64,000 bases of DNA from Gammaproteobacteria bacterium (GTDB taxonomy: Bacteria; Pseudomonadota; Gammaproteobacteria; Tenderiales; Tenderiaceae): positions 1 through 64,000 of the forward strand of contig JAKFXL010000011.1 of the NCBI GenBank assembly GCA_021731365.1, in the 5' to 3' direction. Each line of letters starts with the position of its first letter. Position 1 is the stretch's first letter. The position numbers and the translations under genes are program-made. The notes under the pieces were generated by a model that saw only the letters and a program-made list of their open reading frames with translations, was not told the origin of the DNA and made no database searches. Positions 26,846-36,053 of the stretch are shown piece after piece.

Positions 26846-28684
26846 CTATTCGCTTTTCACCGGTTTAACGTAGGTCACATCGTTGCTGAGGAGATCCAGG
26901 CGGTCCCCGCTCCAGTAAAAGTAACCATCGGCCATGGTGGCGCTGCCATCCAGAACAACCTTGCTTTTACCCACGGTAAACTCAACCAGGGCGTTATTCC
27001 CCACATTACACATCTGATTACTGAAGATCCCCTGGACAACCCATGAGGCGGGGCTATCGCTGGCTGTGGTATCGGTTGTGATCGCCAGCTCATCCCGGGT
27101 AACCGCAGCGTCCTCCTCCAGCCGTACCAGAAAATCGATATTGATGTTGGCAAAAAGTGGATGGTTGATGGTCTGCAGCGGCACAGCACTCATCTCCATG
27201 GGTCCACAGCCGCTGGCGGGGGTGACCGATATGCCGTAACGTTTCGGTGTCGCTTCCGCCAGGGTTCTCGCCAGTGACTGCCCCGTCCCCCCCAACCCAA
27301 CCACACCGATACCGGCAGCAATGGCGGCATCGTAAAGATTGAGCATTACATCTAGCGAAACAAAGTCATTGGCCAGCACCACCACCTCATATTTAGCAAG
27401 ATCCCCTGCCACCCCCACCGGTGTCAGCCAGGTATTGGTGGCCAATGCCAATGTGACACCCATATCCCCACTCCAGTACACGTCAACCACACCGCGGCGC
27501 AGATCGAGCCAGGCCAACCGGCCATTGCTCACTTGTGGACGGGTCTGGTCGGTGATGTCGCTGGTAACACGCTGTTCGCTGGCGGTGGCAAAGGAGTATG
27601 CGTAGATGTCGTAGTGATCATTTCGCAGATCCTGCCAGGTGACTAGATCGCCGGAGATTTGGGGCAGCGTCTGATCTTTATCATTACTGGTCAGGCGTGT
27701 CTCTGTCGCGGTTGAAAGATCGTAACTATAGATATCAAAGCTACCGTTGCGGTTATCCTGCCAGACCACCCGATTGCCCGAAATACGTTGATGGCGCTGT
27801 TGGCCGGGCTGCAACGCCACATTAATCAGGGTATCGCTGGAGAGCCGATAGGCGTAGATATCATCATCCACACCGTTGCGGTTATCCAGCCATACCACGT
27901 AGTCACCACTGAGTTGCGGCTGATACTGGCTGCTGGTAGCCGTGCCGCTGGTGAGATTTTTTTTGACCCCGGTAGATATCTGGTAACGGTAGATGTCGTT
28001 ATAGCCGTTCTGGTAATCCTGCCAGACAATAAAATCCCCCGAGACCTGCGGATACCACTGATCCCCGACACCTGTCTCCACCGGGTAGACCGCGCCGCCC
28101 GCACCCGCCAGCTGGAAACGGTAGACATCTGCCGAGCCGCCGCGCTGATCGTACCAGACCACATTGATACCATCGGTCTGTGGCGCAAGCTGATTCTGTG
28201 GCTGCTGTGTGATGACAAAGGTTTTTTTGGTGGAGATCTGATACCCATAAATATCTGCATTACCATTGCGGTAATCTTCCCAGACAATGTAGTCCCCCGC
28301 GATGGCCGGTTGCCACTGCTTGCCCACCGCTTTTGCCACCACAAACTCGGTATTGGTGGAGATCTGATAGGCGTAGATATCAAGATCCCCTTCATCAATA
28401 CCGTTGCGATTATCGCTCCAGACGATGTAATCACCAGCGACCTTCAGATCATCCGAGACCGCAAAGCGATAATAGGGGACATCCAGCACCTCCATGTTCC
28501 TCTCCCGCAAAAAATCGGCAAGTTTGGGGGAGTTGGCATCCCCCACTACCAACACCTTGGTGGGCGGCACAACCGGCACTGGGGGATCAACATTCAGCGC
28601 CGTCCCGCGCAATGGTTCAAAGTTATTTGAACAGCCCGCCAGGAGCAGCAACAGAGAGATAAAGATGGTTACAGGTTTAGACAT
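26846..28684 (-). CDS. Lipoprotein with tandem TolB-like beta-propeller repeats
   Basis: A 612-residue exported protein. LLLLLAGCSNN near residue 17 is a lipobox, so it is membrane anchored. About eight repeats of 42-46 residues follow, each of the form GDYIVWxDxRNGxxDIYxYxxST, from roughly residue 85 to 420; these probably make a beta-propeller. The C-terminal 190 residues (CGPMEMSAVPLQTINHPL and onwards) are a separate domain, perhaps with a second alpha/beta fold before it (GIGVVGLGGTGQSLART). Function unknown; it may bind peptide, glycan or a partner protein. The internal repeats are protein repeats, not a DNA array. Confidence 0.8.
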   Translation of the reverse strand: MSKPVTIFISLLLLLAGCSNNFEPLRGTALNVDPPVPVVPPTKVLVVGDANSPKLADFLRERNMEVLDVPYYRFAVSDDLKVAGDYIVWSDNRNGIDEGDLDIYAYQISTNTEFVVAKAVGKQWQPAIAGDYIVWEDYRNGNADIYGYQISTKKTFVITQQPQNQLAPQTDGINVVWYDQRGGSADVYRFQLAGAGGAVYPVETGVGDQWYPQVSGDFIVWQDYQNGYNDIYRYQISTGVKKNLTSGTATSSQYQPQLSGDYVVWLDNRNGVDDDIYAYRLSSDTLINVALQPGQQRHQRISGNRVVWQDNRNGSFDIYSYDLSTATETRLTSNDKDQTLPQISGDLVTWQDLRNDHYDIYAYSFATASEQRVTSDITDQTRPQVSNGRLAWLDLRRGVVDVYWSGDMGVTLALATNTWLTPVGVAGDLAKYEVVVLANDFVSLDVMLNLYDAAIAAGIGVVGLGGTGQSLARTLAEATPKRYGISVTPASGCGPMEMSAVPLQTINHPLFANINIDFLVRLEEDAAVTRDELAITTDTTASDSPASWVVQGIFSNQMCNVGNNALVEFTVGKSKVVLDGSATMADGYFYWSGDRLDLLSNDVTYVKPVKSE

Positions 28685-28685
28685 G

Positions 28686-28720
28686 GGAACTTACTTCAAT
28701 CAGAGTTATCGCCTAATTTG
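28686..28720 (+). promoter_or_regulatory. Possible ECF-type promoter for the sigma operon
   Basis: GGAACTT at 28688, as in the -35 of RpoE-like promoters, is followed about 17 bases later by TCGCCTAA. It lies 120 bases upstream of the ECF sigma gene on the same strand, where autoregulation would be expected. The -10 match is poor, so this is a weak suggestion. Confidence 0.2.
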
Positions 28721-28839
28721 CTGCTGGCACTGTACCACATTCTCTACGCCGCAATACCTCACTCAACTGCTGACCAGCAGGTCAACAATGTGGATGTTTG
28801 TGTTCAAAAAGTGATCTATTGACTATATGATGGCTCCCC

Positions 28840-29412
28840 ATGCCCACACTCACAGACCCCAACCTCTGGCCCGACCTCTACGGCGATGCACTCTACCGGC
28901 ACGCGCTGTTCCGGTTGCGCGACCCCATGGCTGCCGAAGAGATGGTGCAGGAGACCTTTCTGGCTGCGCTCCAGGGCCGCGACCGTTTTGCCGGCAACTC
29001 GGCGGAAAAAACCTGGCTGATCGGCATACTCAAACACAAAATCATCGACCATCTGCGTAAAACAATCCGCGAACGACCCCACAACGAAGCGTCGCAACCC
29101 TTTGATGAGATGGAGGAGTCCTGCTTTGATGACAGCGGCCACTGGCAGATCAAGGTAGGGCGCTGGTCCAATCCCGACAACGCCCTGGACAACGAACAGT
29201 TCTGGCGCACATTGAACGACTGTGTCAGCCGCCTGCCACCACGCATGGCCACGCTGTTTATCCTGCGCGAAATAGATGGCCTGGAGAGTGAAGCCATCTG
29301 TCAGGAAATGGCCCTCTCCTCGACTAACAATCTCTGGACGATGTTATCGCGGATGCGCCTGCGCCTGCGCCAATGTCTGGAGCTGAACTGGTTTGGAGAT
29401 GGGGCCAAATAA
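28840..29412 (+). CDS. ECF-family RNA polymerase sigma factor
   Basis: A 190-residue group IV sigma factor. Region 2 runs over residues 15-75, with AEEMVQETFLAAL and TWLIGILKHKIIDHLRK. Region 4 is near 125-180, with LPPRMATLFILREIDGLES and the helix-turn-helix NNLWTMLSRMRLRLRQCLE. It would direct RNA polymerase to a small regulon. Three bases separate it from the next gene, whose Cys-rich product is a plausible anti-sigma factor, so this is a sigma/anti-sigma pair. Confidence 0.88.
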   Translation: MPTLTDPNLWPDLYGDALYRHALFRLRDPMAAEEMVQETFLAALQGRDRFAGNSAEKTWLIGILKHKIIDHLRKTIRERPHNEASQPFDEMEESCFDDSGHWQIKVGRWSNPDNALDNEQFWRTLNDCVSRLPPRMATLFILREIDGLESEAICQEMALSSTNNLWTMLSRMRLRLRQCLELNWFGDGAK

Positions 29413-29415
29413 AAT

Positions 29416-29667
29416 ATGCTGAATTGCAAACAGACCACTGACCTGATCTCCCACAGCCTGGAGCACACGCTCACCCTACGCCAGCAGCTGGGGTTAAAGC
29501 TGCACCTGTTGATGTGCCATCTCTGCCGTAACTACGCCCACCAGCTGCGTTTTTTGCACCGCATCGCCCCCAGCCTCAATGCCCACATCGAAGCGCAACA
29601 TGAACAGACTCTATCCGCCACCGCCAAAGCCAAGATTCGGGCCAAAATAAAAGATCACCCGCACTAA
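29416..29667 (+). CDS. Small zinc-finger anti-sigma factor
   Basis: An 83-residue soluble protein with NCKQTTDLISHSLE at the start and HLLMCHLCRNYAHQL near 32-46, the HxxxCxxC pattern of zinc-binding anti-sigma domains. The rest is helical. It directly follows the ECF sigma gene, so it probably binds and inhibits that factor. No transmembrane segment is present, so the signal would be cytosolic or redox based, which is inference. Confidence 0.7.
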   Translation: MLNCKQTTDLISHSLEHTLTLRQQLGLKLHLLMCHLCRNYAHQLRFLHRIAPSLNAHIEAQHEQTLSATAKAKIRAKIKDHPH

Positions 29668-29744
29668 AATCTGCGCTTGGATAGCCACCCGAAACACTGC
29701 ATACTCGCGCCACCACAATTGGTGGTTTTCTGGTCAATGCGTTC

Positions 29745-30380
29745 ATGCACACCGCCGCCCGCGCCCTCCCCACGGACACCTCCCCCGTCACCCTCGTCTG
29801 TGACGACCTGATCGCCCAGGGCTGGAGCGCCATCCCCCATTTTTTCCCCGGCCATTTAATCACCGCCTTACACATAGAGCTAATGGAACATGCCGAACAT
29901 AACCGGCTACAGGCCGCCCATATCGGCAAGGGCGAACAGCGCACCCTGCGTAGCGACATCCGTGGTGACGAAACCCGCTGGCTTGATGGCAAAAGCCTGG
30001 CACAACAGGATTTTCTGGCACAGATGGAGCTATTGCGCCAAGCGCTGAACAGCCAGCTTTTTCTTGGATTAAATGATCTGGAGGCACACTTCGCCCTCTA
30101 CCCCCCCGGCACAGGTTACAGCCAACACATTGATAGCTTTCAGAATAACAACCTGCGCCGTATCACCATCGTTGCCTACCTGAACGAACACTGGCAGCCA
30201 GAGGAAGGGGGGGAGCTGCTGCTGTTCAATGATGACAACGAGATCTACCAGCGCATCCTGCCCGAAGCCGGTACCCTCGTCTGTTTTATCAGTGAAGAGA
30301 TCCCCCACGCCGTGGCCATCACCCAACGGCCACGCGCCAGCATTGCCGGCTGGTTCAGGGTCCGCGACACCTCTTTTTAA
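29745..30380 (+). CDS. 2-oxoglutarate/Fe(II) dioxygenase, prolyl-4-hydroxylase fold
   Basis: A 211-residue enzyme. The iron site is seen as QHIDSF (HxD) near residue 120 and PHAVAI near 187; the 2-oxoglutarate-binding Arg lies in RPRASIAGWF near 198. RRITIVAYLNEHW and GGELLLFND are typical of the SM-20/PiuC-like group that hydroxylates proteins. The substrate is unknown. It follows the anti-sigma gene by 77 bases and has its own ATG; a ribosome site is not strong. Confidence 0.8.
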   Translation: MHTAARALPTDTSPVTLVCDDLIAQGWSAIPHFFPGHLITALHIELMEHAEHNRLQAAHIGKGEQRTLRSDIRGDETRWLDGKSLAQQDFLAQMELLRQALNSQLFLGLNDLEAHFALYPPGTGYSQHIDSFQNNNLRRITIVAYLNEHWQPEEGGELLLFNDDNEIYQRILPEAGTLVCFISEEIPHAVAITQRPRASIAGWFRVRDTSF

Positions 30381-30504
30381 CGCCATTAATCTTTTTTTAA
30401 GAAACCGCCTATACCCTACCTAACGTTATGCTGAACTACGCTCGCCGGGGGTACTGGCCACCCCCAACACACAACGCAACCACCTAAAAGATAAGGAAAT
30501 AACC

Positions 30505-31080
30505 ATGCGATACTGGATGATAGTTGTACTATCACTCTGCGGCACCACCCAGGCAGTTGCCCAAGACGAACTAACAACCGCCAGCCTCTGGGGTGACTAC
30601 TCACTCAATAACCGCGCCACCCTCTACCTGGCCAGCGCGGAAACAGTCGATACCGGACACGCCACCATAACCACCACCAAAGTGGAGAGCCCGGTTTACG
30701 AAGAGCGTTATTTTACCGCCAACAAAGTCCACCAATACTTGGGAATAGGCTCTATTCTCGCCGCAGGTGCCACTGTGCTGGCCCCCAAGCCCGCCGTGGA
30801 TCCTGTCACTAACGAGGCCGAAAGCAGCACCCATGAAACCCTTGCCAAAACCGCCACGGCCCTGGGTATCGGCGCGGTTATCACCGGCCTGCTCTTCCAC
30901 TGGGATGACTTCAACCTGAGTGATGGCGTCAAGGATCCGGACAACCTGCACGTCATGCTCACCACGGCGGGTACCCTCGGCTATCTCGCTGCCATCAGTG
31001 CCGCCCCCGACAGCGGCCACGCCGGATTGGGTGGTGTTGGTGCCATTGCCATGGCTATCGGCATCAAGATGAACTGGTAA
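30505..31080 (+). CDS. Exported hypothetical protein with hydrophobic segments
   Basis: A 191-residue protein. The signal peptide MRYWMIVVLSLCGTTQAVAQ should be cleaved after AVAQ. Later, several moderately hydrophobic, Gly/Ala-rich stretches (GIGSILAAGATVLAP, ATALGIGAVITGLLFHW, GTLGYLAAISAAP, GVGAIAMAIGIKM) look like membrane helices. AAGGAA lies at good spacing before the ATG. It is 44 bases upstream of the diheme cytochrome gene, and the pair resembles a small membrane electron-transfer module, with this protein as a possible membrane partner. The family is not recognised with certainty. Confidence 0.7.
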   Translation: MRYWMIVVLSLCGTTQAVAQDELTTASLWGDYSLNNRATLYLASAETVDTGHATITTTKVESPVYEERYFTANKVHQYLGIGSILAAGATVLAPKPAVDPVTNEAESSTHETLAKTATALGIGAVITGLLFHWDDFNLSDGVKDPDNLHVMLTTAGTLGYLAAISAAPDSGHAGLGGVGAIAMAIGIKMNW

Positions 31081-31124
31081 TCACCTCCCCCTTTCCAGTT
31101 CCCTATATTCAAGACGAGGACACT

Positions 31125-31676
31125 ATGAAAAGAGCGACCCCCCTACTCACCCTGGCCGCCATCCTGATGGTTGGCGTAGTCTCCACCGGCCAGGCCGCCG
31201 AAAGCGGCTTTTTCTCCTACTTCTCACTGGAGCGTAAAAAGGAGGTAATGGCTATTAACGATGCCACCTACAACAAGGAGTGTGGTGCCTGCCACTTTGC
31301 CTATCAGCCCGGCCTGCTGCCGGAGGGTTCGTGGCGCAAGCTGATGGACGCCCAGGCACTGTCCGACCACTTTGGTGAAAATGCCGAGCTGGATGAACAG
31401 ACCCGCAGCCATATATTAACGCTGCTGGTGGCCAACTCTGCCGACAAGTCGAACCGTAAACGCTCCAAAAAGATCATGGGGTCACTCAACGGTGCCACCC
31501 CACTACGCATCACCGAGGTTGCCTACATTAAAAACAGGCATGAAGAGATACCGGCAAAGCTCATCACACAGCCCAAGGTAAAATCCCTGAGCCAGTGCAA
31601 CAAGTGCCACATGAAGGCTGATAGTGGCAGTTTTGATGATGATACCGTGGTCATTCCCGAACACGGCACCTGGTAA
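31125..31676 (+). CDS. Diheme cytochrome c
   Basis: A 183-residue periplasmic protein. An N-terminal signal ends near GQAAES. Heme-binding motifs CGACH near residue 46 and CNKCH near 160 each follow the CxxCH rule, and the spacing of about 110 residues fits the diheme cytochrome c (DHC) family. RBS GAGGA precedes the ATG. Electron donor or acceptor unknown; the upstream membrane protein may be its partner. Confidence 0.88.
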   Translation: MKRATPLLTLAAILMVGVVSTGQAAESGFFSYFSLERKKEVMAINDATYNKECGACHFAYQPGLLPEGSWRKLMDAQALSDHFGENAELDEQTRSHILTLLVANSADKSNRKRSKKIMGSLNGATPLRITEVAYIKNRHEEIPAKLITQPKVKSLSQCNKCHMKADSGSFDDDTVVIPEHGTW

Positions 31677-31816
31677 CCACCCCTGACCGACCGGTAATTC
31701 CCCTCGCCCAGAGGGGGACTACCCCACCCTCCTCCCCTGCCAACGAATAACCGTTGTTAAAACCCAATCCTGAACTACCTTTATGGGACCCACCCCCTCA
31801 ATAAAGGAGATCAGCC

Positions 31817-33853
31817 ATGAGTTCCAAACTCAAAAACGCTAAAACAGCCTCCAAAAAACCCACCGTCTCGCCACCGCGCCCCGCCATCACTCAGGAGCAG
31901 ATCACCAGCGACACCCCCATGGGGGCCACGCTCACCGCCAATGGCGCAACCTTCAGGGTCTGGGCACCCAATAAAGGGATCGCCGTCCATCTCCATCTCT
32001 TCAATAAAAACAGTACGATAGATACCCCCTGGAGAGCCAGCGCCGCCACCCAGCTGCTACGCCACAGCGACGATACCTGGACCGGCTTTATGCCCGGCGT
32101 GGTGGATGGTGACCACTACCGCTTCTACATTGCCGGTCGGGGTGAGCAGCCCTATAAACGTGACCCTTACGCCCGTGAGCTGGAGTTTTATGGCTACCCC
32201 GATTGTGACTGCATTGTGCGCGACAGCAACAGCTACCCCTGGCACGATCAGGATTACCGCACCCCCGCCTTTAACGATCTGGTGATCTACCAGCTCCACA
32301 TTGGCCGTTTTTACGCCACCTATGACGACGGCAGTGATGCCCGACTCGACCGGGTGGGTAAATTTCTCGACCTGCTCGACCGCATCGAATATCTGCAAAG
32401 CCTTGGCATAAACGCCATTCAGCCCCTGCCCATTGTGGAGTTTCAGGGTCCCTACAGCCTCGGCTACAACGGTACCGATCTCTTTTCGCCCGAGATGGAC
32501 TACGCCGTCGAGCCCCATGACCTGGCCCCCTACCTCACCAAAATCAATGCCCTGCTGTCAGCCAGGGGGGCCGCCGCGTTGACAGAAAAACAGCTGCATG
32601 GGCAGATCAACCAGCTCAAAGCACTGATCGACATCTGCCACCTGCACGGCATCGCCGTCATCCTTGATGTGGTCTACAACCATGCCGGCGGCTTTGGCCA
32701 TGATGACCAGAGCATCTACTTTTTTGATCGTGCCTTCACCGGCAATAACAGCGACAGCCAATATTTCAGCGACATCGGCCATGCCGGCGGGCTGGTCTTT
32801 GCCTACTGGAAAAAAGAGGTCCGGCAGTTTCTGATCGACAACGCCACACTCTTCCTCAACGAATACCACGTCGATGGCTTCCGCTATGACCAGATCACTG
32901 TTATCGACGACGACGGTGGTGCCGATGGCTGGCGCTTCCTGCAGGACCTCACCAATACCCTGCGAGCCATCAAACCACAGGCCATCAATATCGCCGAATA
33001 TTGGCGTGACGACCCCTCCTGGGTCATGCGTGATGCCCAGCAGGGGGGGGCGGGATTTGACGCCGTCTGGTATCCCGGCCTGCGCGCTGCCGTGCGGACC
33101 CTGCTCGCCCAAGCCGCACAAGGTGAAAACGCCCATCTCGACATGAACCGCCTGGGCGATGCACTCCAGCGCCCCGCCAGTTTCAGCGCCGCCTGGCGCG
33201 CCGTGCAACATCTGGAAAACCACGATCTGCAACGCAAAGAGAATAACAACGACCGCCAGCCGCGCATCGCCGCACTTGCCGACAGCACCAGCTCGCGCTC
33301 CTGGTACGCCCGCAGCCGTGCCCGTGTTGCCAACGGCCTGCTGCTCACAGCCCCCGGTATCCCCATGATGTTTATGGGGCAGGAGTTTCTTGAGGATAAA
33401 TATTGGAGTGACAGCCCCGACGGCAGCGCCCTCCTCTGGTGGCAGGGGCTGGAACAGGACCCACACATGGCCAACCATCTGCGTTTCACACAGGCACTGT
33501 TAAAGGTCAGGCGTGAGCAACCGGCCCTGCGGGGTGAGGCGATCAATCTCTTTCATGTCCATGAAGAGAACCGGGTCATCGCCTGGCACCGCTGGATCGA
33601 AGGGGTCGGCCAGGATCTGGTGATTGTTGCCAGCTTCAATGAAACCACCCTCTACCACTACTCTATCGGTATGCCCCGCGGCGGGCAGTGGCAGGAGCTG
33701 CTGAATAGCGATGTCTACGACCACTACCCCAATCCGGATGCCGCCGGTAACCACGGTGCCATTGAGGCAAACAATCTGCCACAACACGGTCTGCCCTACT
33801 CCAGCGAGATCACCCTGCCGGCCAATAGCATTCTGATCTTTGCCAGCCGGTAG
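31817..33853 (+). CDS. GH13-family alpha-glucan hydrolase or transferase
   Basis: A 678-residue enzyme with an N-terminal CBM48-like beta domain (GATLTANGATFRVWAPNKG) and a GH13 barrel. Motif I is DVVYNHAG, II GFRYDQITVI with the nucleophile Asp, III INIAEYW with the acid Glu, and IV HLENHD. The layout resembles maltooligosyltrehalose trehalohydrolase, branching enzyme and isoamylase; I cannot choose among them. No signal peptide, so it acts on storage glucan in the cytosol. Ribosome site AAAGGAG is strong. No glg or tre genes are adjacent. Confidence 0.85.
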   Translation: MSSKLKNAKTASKKPTVSPPRPAITQEQITSDTPMGATLTANGATFRVWAPNKGIAVHLHLFNKNSTIDTPWRASAATQLLRHSDDTWTGFMPGVVDGDHYRFYIAGRGEQPYKRDPYARELEFYGYPDCDCIVRDSNSYPWHDQDYRTPAFNDLVIYQLHIGRFYATYDDGSDARLDRVGKFLDLLDRIEYLQSLGINAIQPLPIVEFQGPYSLGYNGTDLFSPEMDYAVEPHDLAPYLTKINALLSARGAAALTEKQLHGQINQLKALIDICHLHGIAVILDVVYNHAGGFGHDDQSIYFFDRAFTGNNSDSQYFSDIGHAGGLVFAYWKKEVRQFLIDNATLFLNEYHVDGFRYDQITVIDDDGGADGWRFLQDLTNTLRAIKPQAINIAEYWRDDPSWVMRDAQQGGAGFDAVWYPGLRAAVRTLLAQAAQGENAHLDMNRLGDALQRPASFSAAWRAVQHLENHDLQRKENNNDRQPRIAALADSTSSRSWYARSRARVANGLLLTAPGIPMMFMGQEFLEDKYWSDSPDGSALLWWQGLEQDPHMANHLRFTQALLKVRREQPALRGEAINLFHVHEENRVIAWHRWIEGVGQDLVIVASFNETTLYHYSIGMPRGGQWQELLNSDVYDHYPNPDAAGNHGAIEANNLPQHGLPYSSEITLPANSILIFASR

Positions 33854-33857
33854 TATT

Positions 33858-33992
33858 AAGGAACCTCTGAGTAACCCCGTTCGTCCTGAGCCTGTCGAAG
33901 GAGTGGTGACGTAACATATTGATTATCAAGAATCCTCCATTAGTGGTTCAACAAGCTCACCACGAACGGAAGAGTTATTCGGAGCTTCCTTA
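33858..33992. mobile_element. MITE-like repeat, copy C (inverted)
   Basis: Begins TAAGGAACCTCTGAGTAACC and ends GTTATTCGGAGCTTCCTTA, so the terminal inverted repeats match copies A and B. The interior CGTTCGTCCTGAGCCTGTCG and GGAGTGGTGACG is the reverse complement of their interior, so this copy lies in the opposite orientation. It is about 135 bases. Confidence 0.7.
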
Positions 33993-34041
33993 GGGATGAC
34001 TTGTAGCTCAATATCATGGCCTGGGAAACCTGTCCCGGCCA

Positions 34042-34785
34042 CTATTGCAACTGTTGGCTATCCAGCGCACGCCACAGCGACTGCTGCTCACCTGCGCTTT
34101 TATCCACCAGGTTCAGATACGCCTCGTGGTCAGCCAACTCCTCTGCCGTTGCGCTGATGACCCGCAGTGGTGGCCGGTCCTGGCTCAATGGCCGGACAAT
34201 CTCCTGCTGATTGCCCACTCCATCCTGCTCTGCATCCAGCAGCAACAGGGTCTGGCCGCCGGTCATGGCAAGGTAGACGTCCGCCAGGATTTCAGAGTCA
34301 AGCAGCGCACCGTGCAGGGTGCGGCTGGAGTTATCGATGTCGTAACGTTTGCAAAGCGCATCCAGACTGTTGCGCTGGCCGGGATGCATCCGGCGCGCCA
34401 TATCCAGGGTATCAAGCACGGTGCAGTGGTCGAGTACCGAACCCCACTCCGGCCCCAGCAGCGAGAGTTCATAATTGATAAACCCAATATCAAACGGGGC
34501 GTTGTGGATAATCAGCTCAGCGCCTTTGATGAACTCCATAAACTCGGCGGCAACGGTGGCAAACAGCGGTTTGTCGAGCAGAAACTCATCGGTGATGCCA
34601 TGCACCTCAATGGCACTCTCATCACTGGGGCGCTCAGGCTGTAGATATTGGTGGTAGTGGTTGCCCGTCAGACGGCGGTTGAGCAGCTCAACACAACCGA
34701 TCTCAATAATCCGGTGCCCCTCACGGGTCTCCAGACCGGTTGTTTCGGTATCAAGAATTATCTGCCGCACTGGCAACTCCTCCAC
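34042..34785 (-). CDS. dnaQ: DNA polymerase III epsilon subunit (proofreading exonuclease)
   Basis: A 247-residue 3'-5' exonuclease. The DEDD residues are visible in ILDTETTGL, in [18 protein letters not shown] and in [14 protein letters not shown] near 160. Motif order and the C-terminal tail for binding the alpha subunit fit DnaQ. ATG at 34785 lies inside the rnhA gene, overlapping it by 35 bases; a later GTG is possible. The locus order with rnhA, the methyltransferase and divergent gloB and mltD is the same as in E. coli. Confidence 0.93.
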   Translation of the reverse strand: MEELPVRQIILDTETTGLETREGHRIIEIGCVELLNRRLTGNHYHQYLQPERPSDESAIEVHGITDEFLLDKPLFATVAAEFMEFIKGAELIIHNAPFDIGFINYELSLLGPEWGSVLDHCTVLDTLDMARRMHPGQRNSLDALCKRYDIDNSSRTLHGALLDSEILADVYLAMTGGQTLLLLDAEQDGVGNQQEIVRPLSQDRPPLRVISATAEELADHEAYLNLVDKSAGEQQSLWRALDSQQLQ

Positions 34786-35233
34786 TCTTTTTATTTAACT
34801 GCAGCTCATCGATGCCAAGGTTGGCGAGCTGGTCGGCCTGCTCATTTTCGGGGTGGCCACTATGGCCTTTCACCCAGCACCACTGCACCTCGTGGCGCAA
34901 ACGGGCCAGATCCAGCCGCTGCCACAGGTCAACATTTTTAACCGGCTGCCGGGCTGAGTTTTTCCAACCGTTTTTTTTCCAGCCCTTAATCCAGTCGGTA
35001 ATGCCCTGCATCACATACTTGGAGTCGGTGGTCAGTGTGACCTGACAGGGGCGGGTCAATGACTCCAATCCCTGGATCGCCGCCATCATCTCCATACGGT
35101 TATTGGTGGTATCGGCCTCGCCACCGTGCAGTGTCTTAACCTTGCCTTTGCTCCGCAAGACCACCCCCCAGCCACCGGGGCCAGGGTTGCCACGACAGGC
35201 ACCATCCGTAAAAATTTCCACTATTTCCGACAC
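34751..35233 (-). CDS. rnhA: Ribonuclease HI
   Basis: A 160-residue enzyme removing RNA from RNA-DNA hybrids. The catalytic acids are in [24 protein letters not shown] and TTDSKYV, with [12 protein letters not shown] near 124-135. The start is GTG at 35233, which gives the canonical N-terminus. It overlaps the preceding methyltransferase gene by 13 bases. Confidence 0.95.
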   Translation of the reverse strand: MSEIVEIFTDGACRGNPGPGGWGVVLRSKGKVKTLHGGEADTTNNRMEMMAAIQGLESLTRPCQVTLTTDSKYVMQGITDWIKGWKKNGWKNSARQPVKNVDLWQRLDLARLRHEVQWCWVKGHSGHPENEQADQLANLGIDELQLNKKSGGVASAADNS

Positions 35234-35994
35234 TGTGTACTCCGTGTAGTTGGGCGCGCCAGCTCACCCAGCAGTCGCCGCCGTGGCTGCCAGCGCGGTT
35301 TAATAGGTGTCACCGTGGTGACTCGCTTCTGCGCCACCAACAGGTAGGCTCCTGAAAGGCCTGGCCAGAACCGCTGCCCCAGCCGCTCCATAAATCTAAG
35401 TCTGCGCATCAGCAGGCGATTTTTCAGTGGTGGCCGAAAAAAGTGGTGTTTAACCTCCACCACATCAAACCCCAGCAGCGCCATCCAATCCTTAACACGC
35501 GAGGGGCTGAGAAAGTCACCGCACCAGGGGGTATCCCCCTTCCGGCCACGGGCTAGTCGCCAAAGCCCCCAGAGACTCCAGGGGTTAAAACCCAGTATCA
35601 CCACATGCCCTTCGGGGATCAAAATTCGGTCCACCTCACGCAGGATCTGGTGTGGGTCACGTTCAAACTCCAGGGTATGGTGCAGTACAACCACATCCAC
35701 ACTATCAGCCGCGATGGGGATGGCGTCAGGGTAGGCATAGAGCCCTAACGGAGAGACGCCACAGCCTCTGTCCGGATCAATCAACACACGGTGGGGAATA
35801 CGGCTGGATGTCAGCAGCTCATCCCCCAGCAGAGACCCCATCTGTACGATGTGGTAACCAAACAGTGTTGGCAATACCTCACTTAGCCGCTCACGCTCCT
35901 GCTGCAACAGCCATTTACCCACCGGACGGCCATACCAGAGGCGTAACGCCTGACGAATTTTATTGATCTGTTGGCGCTTAAGGCCGGCAATCAT
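35221..35994 (-). CDS. SAM-dependent methyltransferase (YafS-like)
   Basis: A 257-residue protein of the class I methyltransferase type. The central part [48 protein letters not shown] matches Methyltransf_11. Synteny with rnhA, dnaQ and divergent gloB equals that of E. coli yafS; the substrate is unknown. ATG at 35994 is chosen over an upstream start whose extra 17 residues are not protein-like. Confidence 0.8.
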   Translation of the reverse strand: MIAGLKRQQINKIRQALRLWYGRPVGKWLLQQERERLSEVLPTLFGYHIVQMGSLLGDELLTSSRIPHRVLIDPDRGCGVSPLGLYAYPDAIPIAADSVDVVVLHHTLEFERDPHQILREVDRILIPEGHVVILGFNPWSLWGLWRLARGRKGDTPWCGDFLSPSRVKDWMALLGFDVVEVKHHFFRPPLKNRLLMRRLRFMERLGQRFWPGLSGAYLLVAQKRVTTVTPIKPRWQPRRRLLGELARPTTRSTQCRK

Positions 35995-36053
35995 GCAACA
36001 CCCCCCATTTCGCGTTACCATGCAGCGCCTCTGCCAGCATGACATTCAAGACA

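Noticed and set aside
26900-28450. Regular DNA-level repeats that could suggest a CRISPR or satellite array
   Set aside because: They encode the beta-propeller repeats of one long intact frame and have no constant repeat-spacer structure.
32558-33546. Long antisense frames of 306 and 220 codons opposite the GH13 gene
   Set aside because: They are shadows of a clearly coding strand in GC-rich DNA, with no family motifs.
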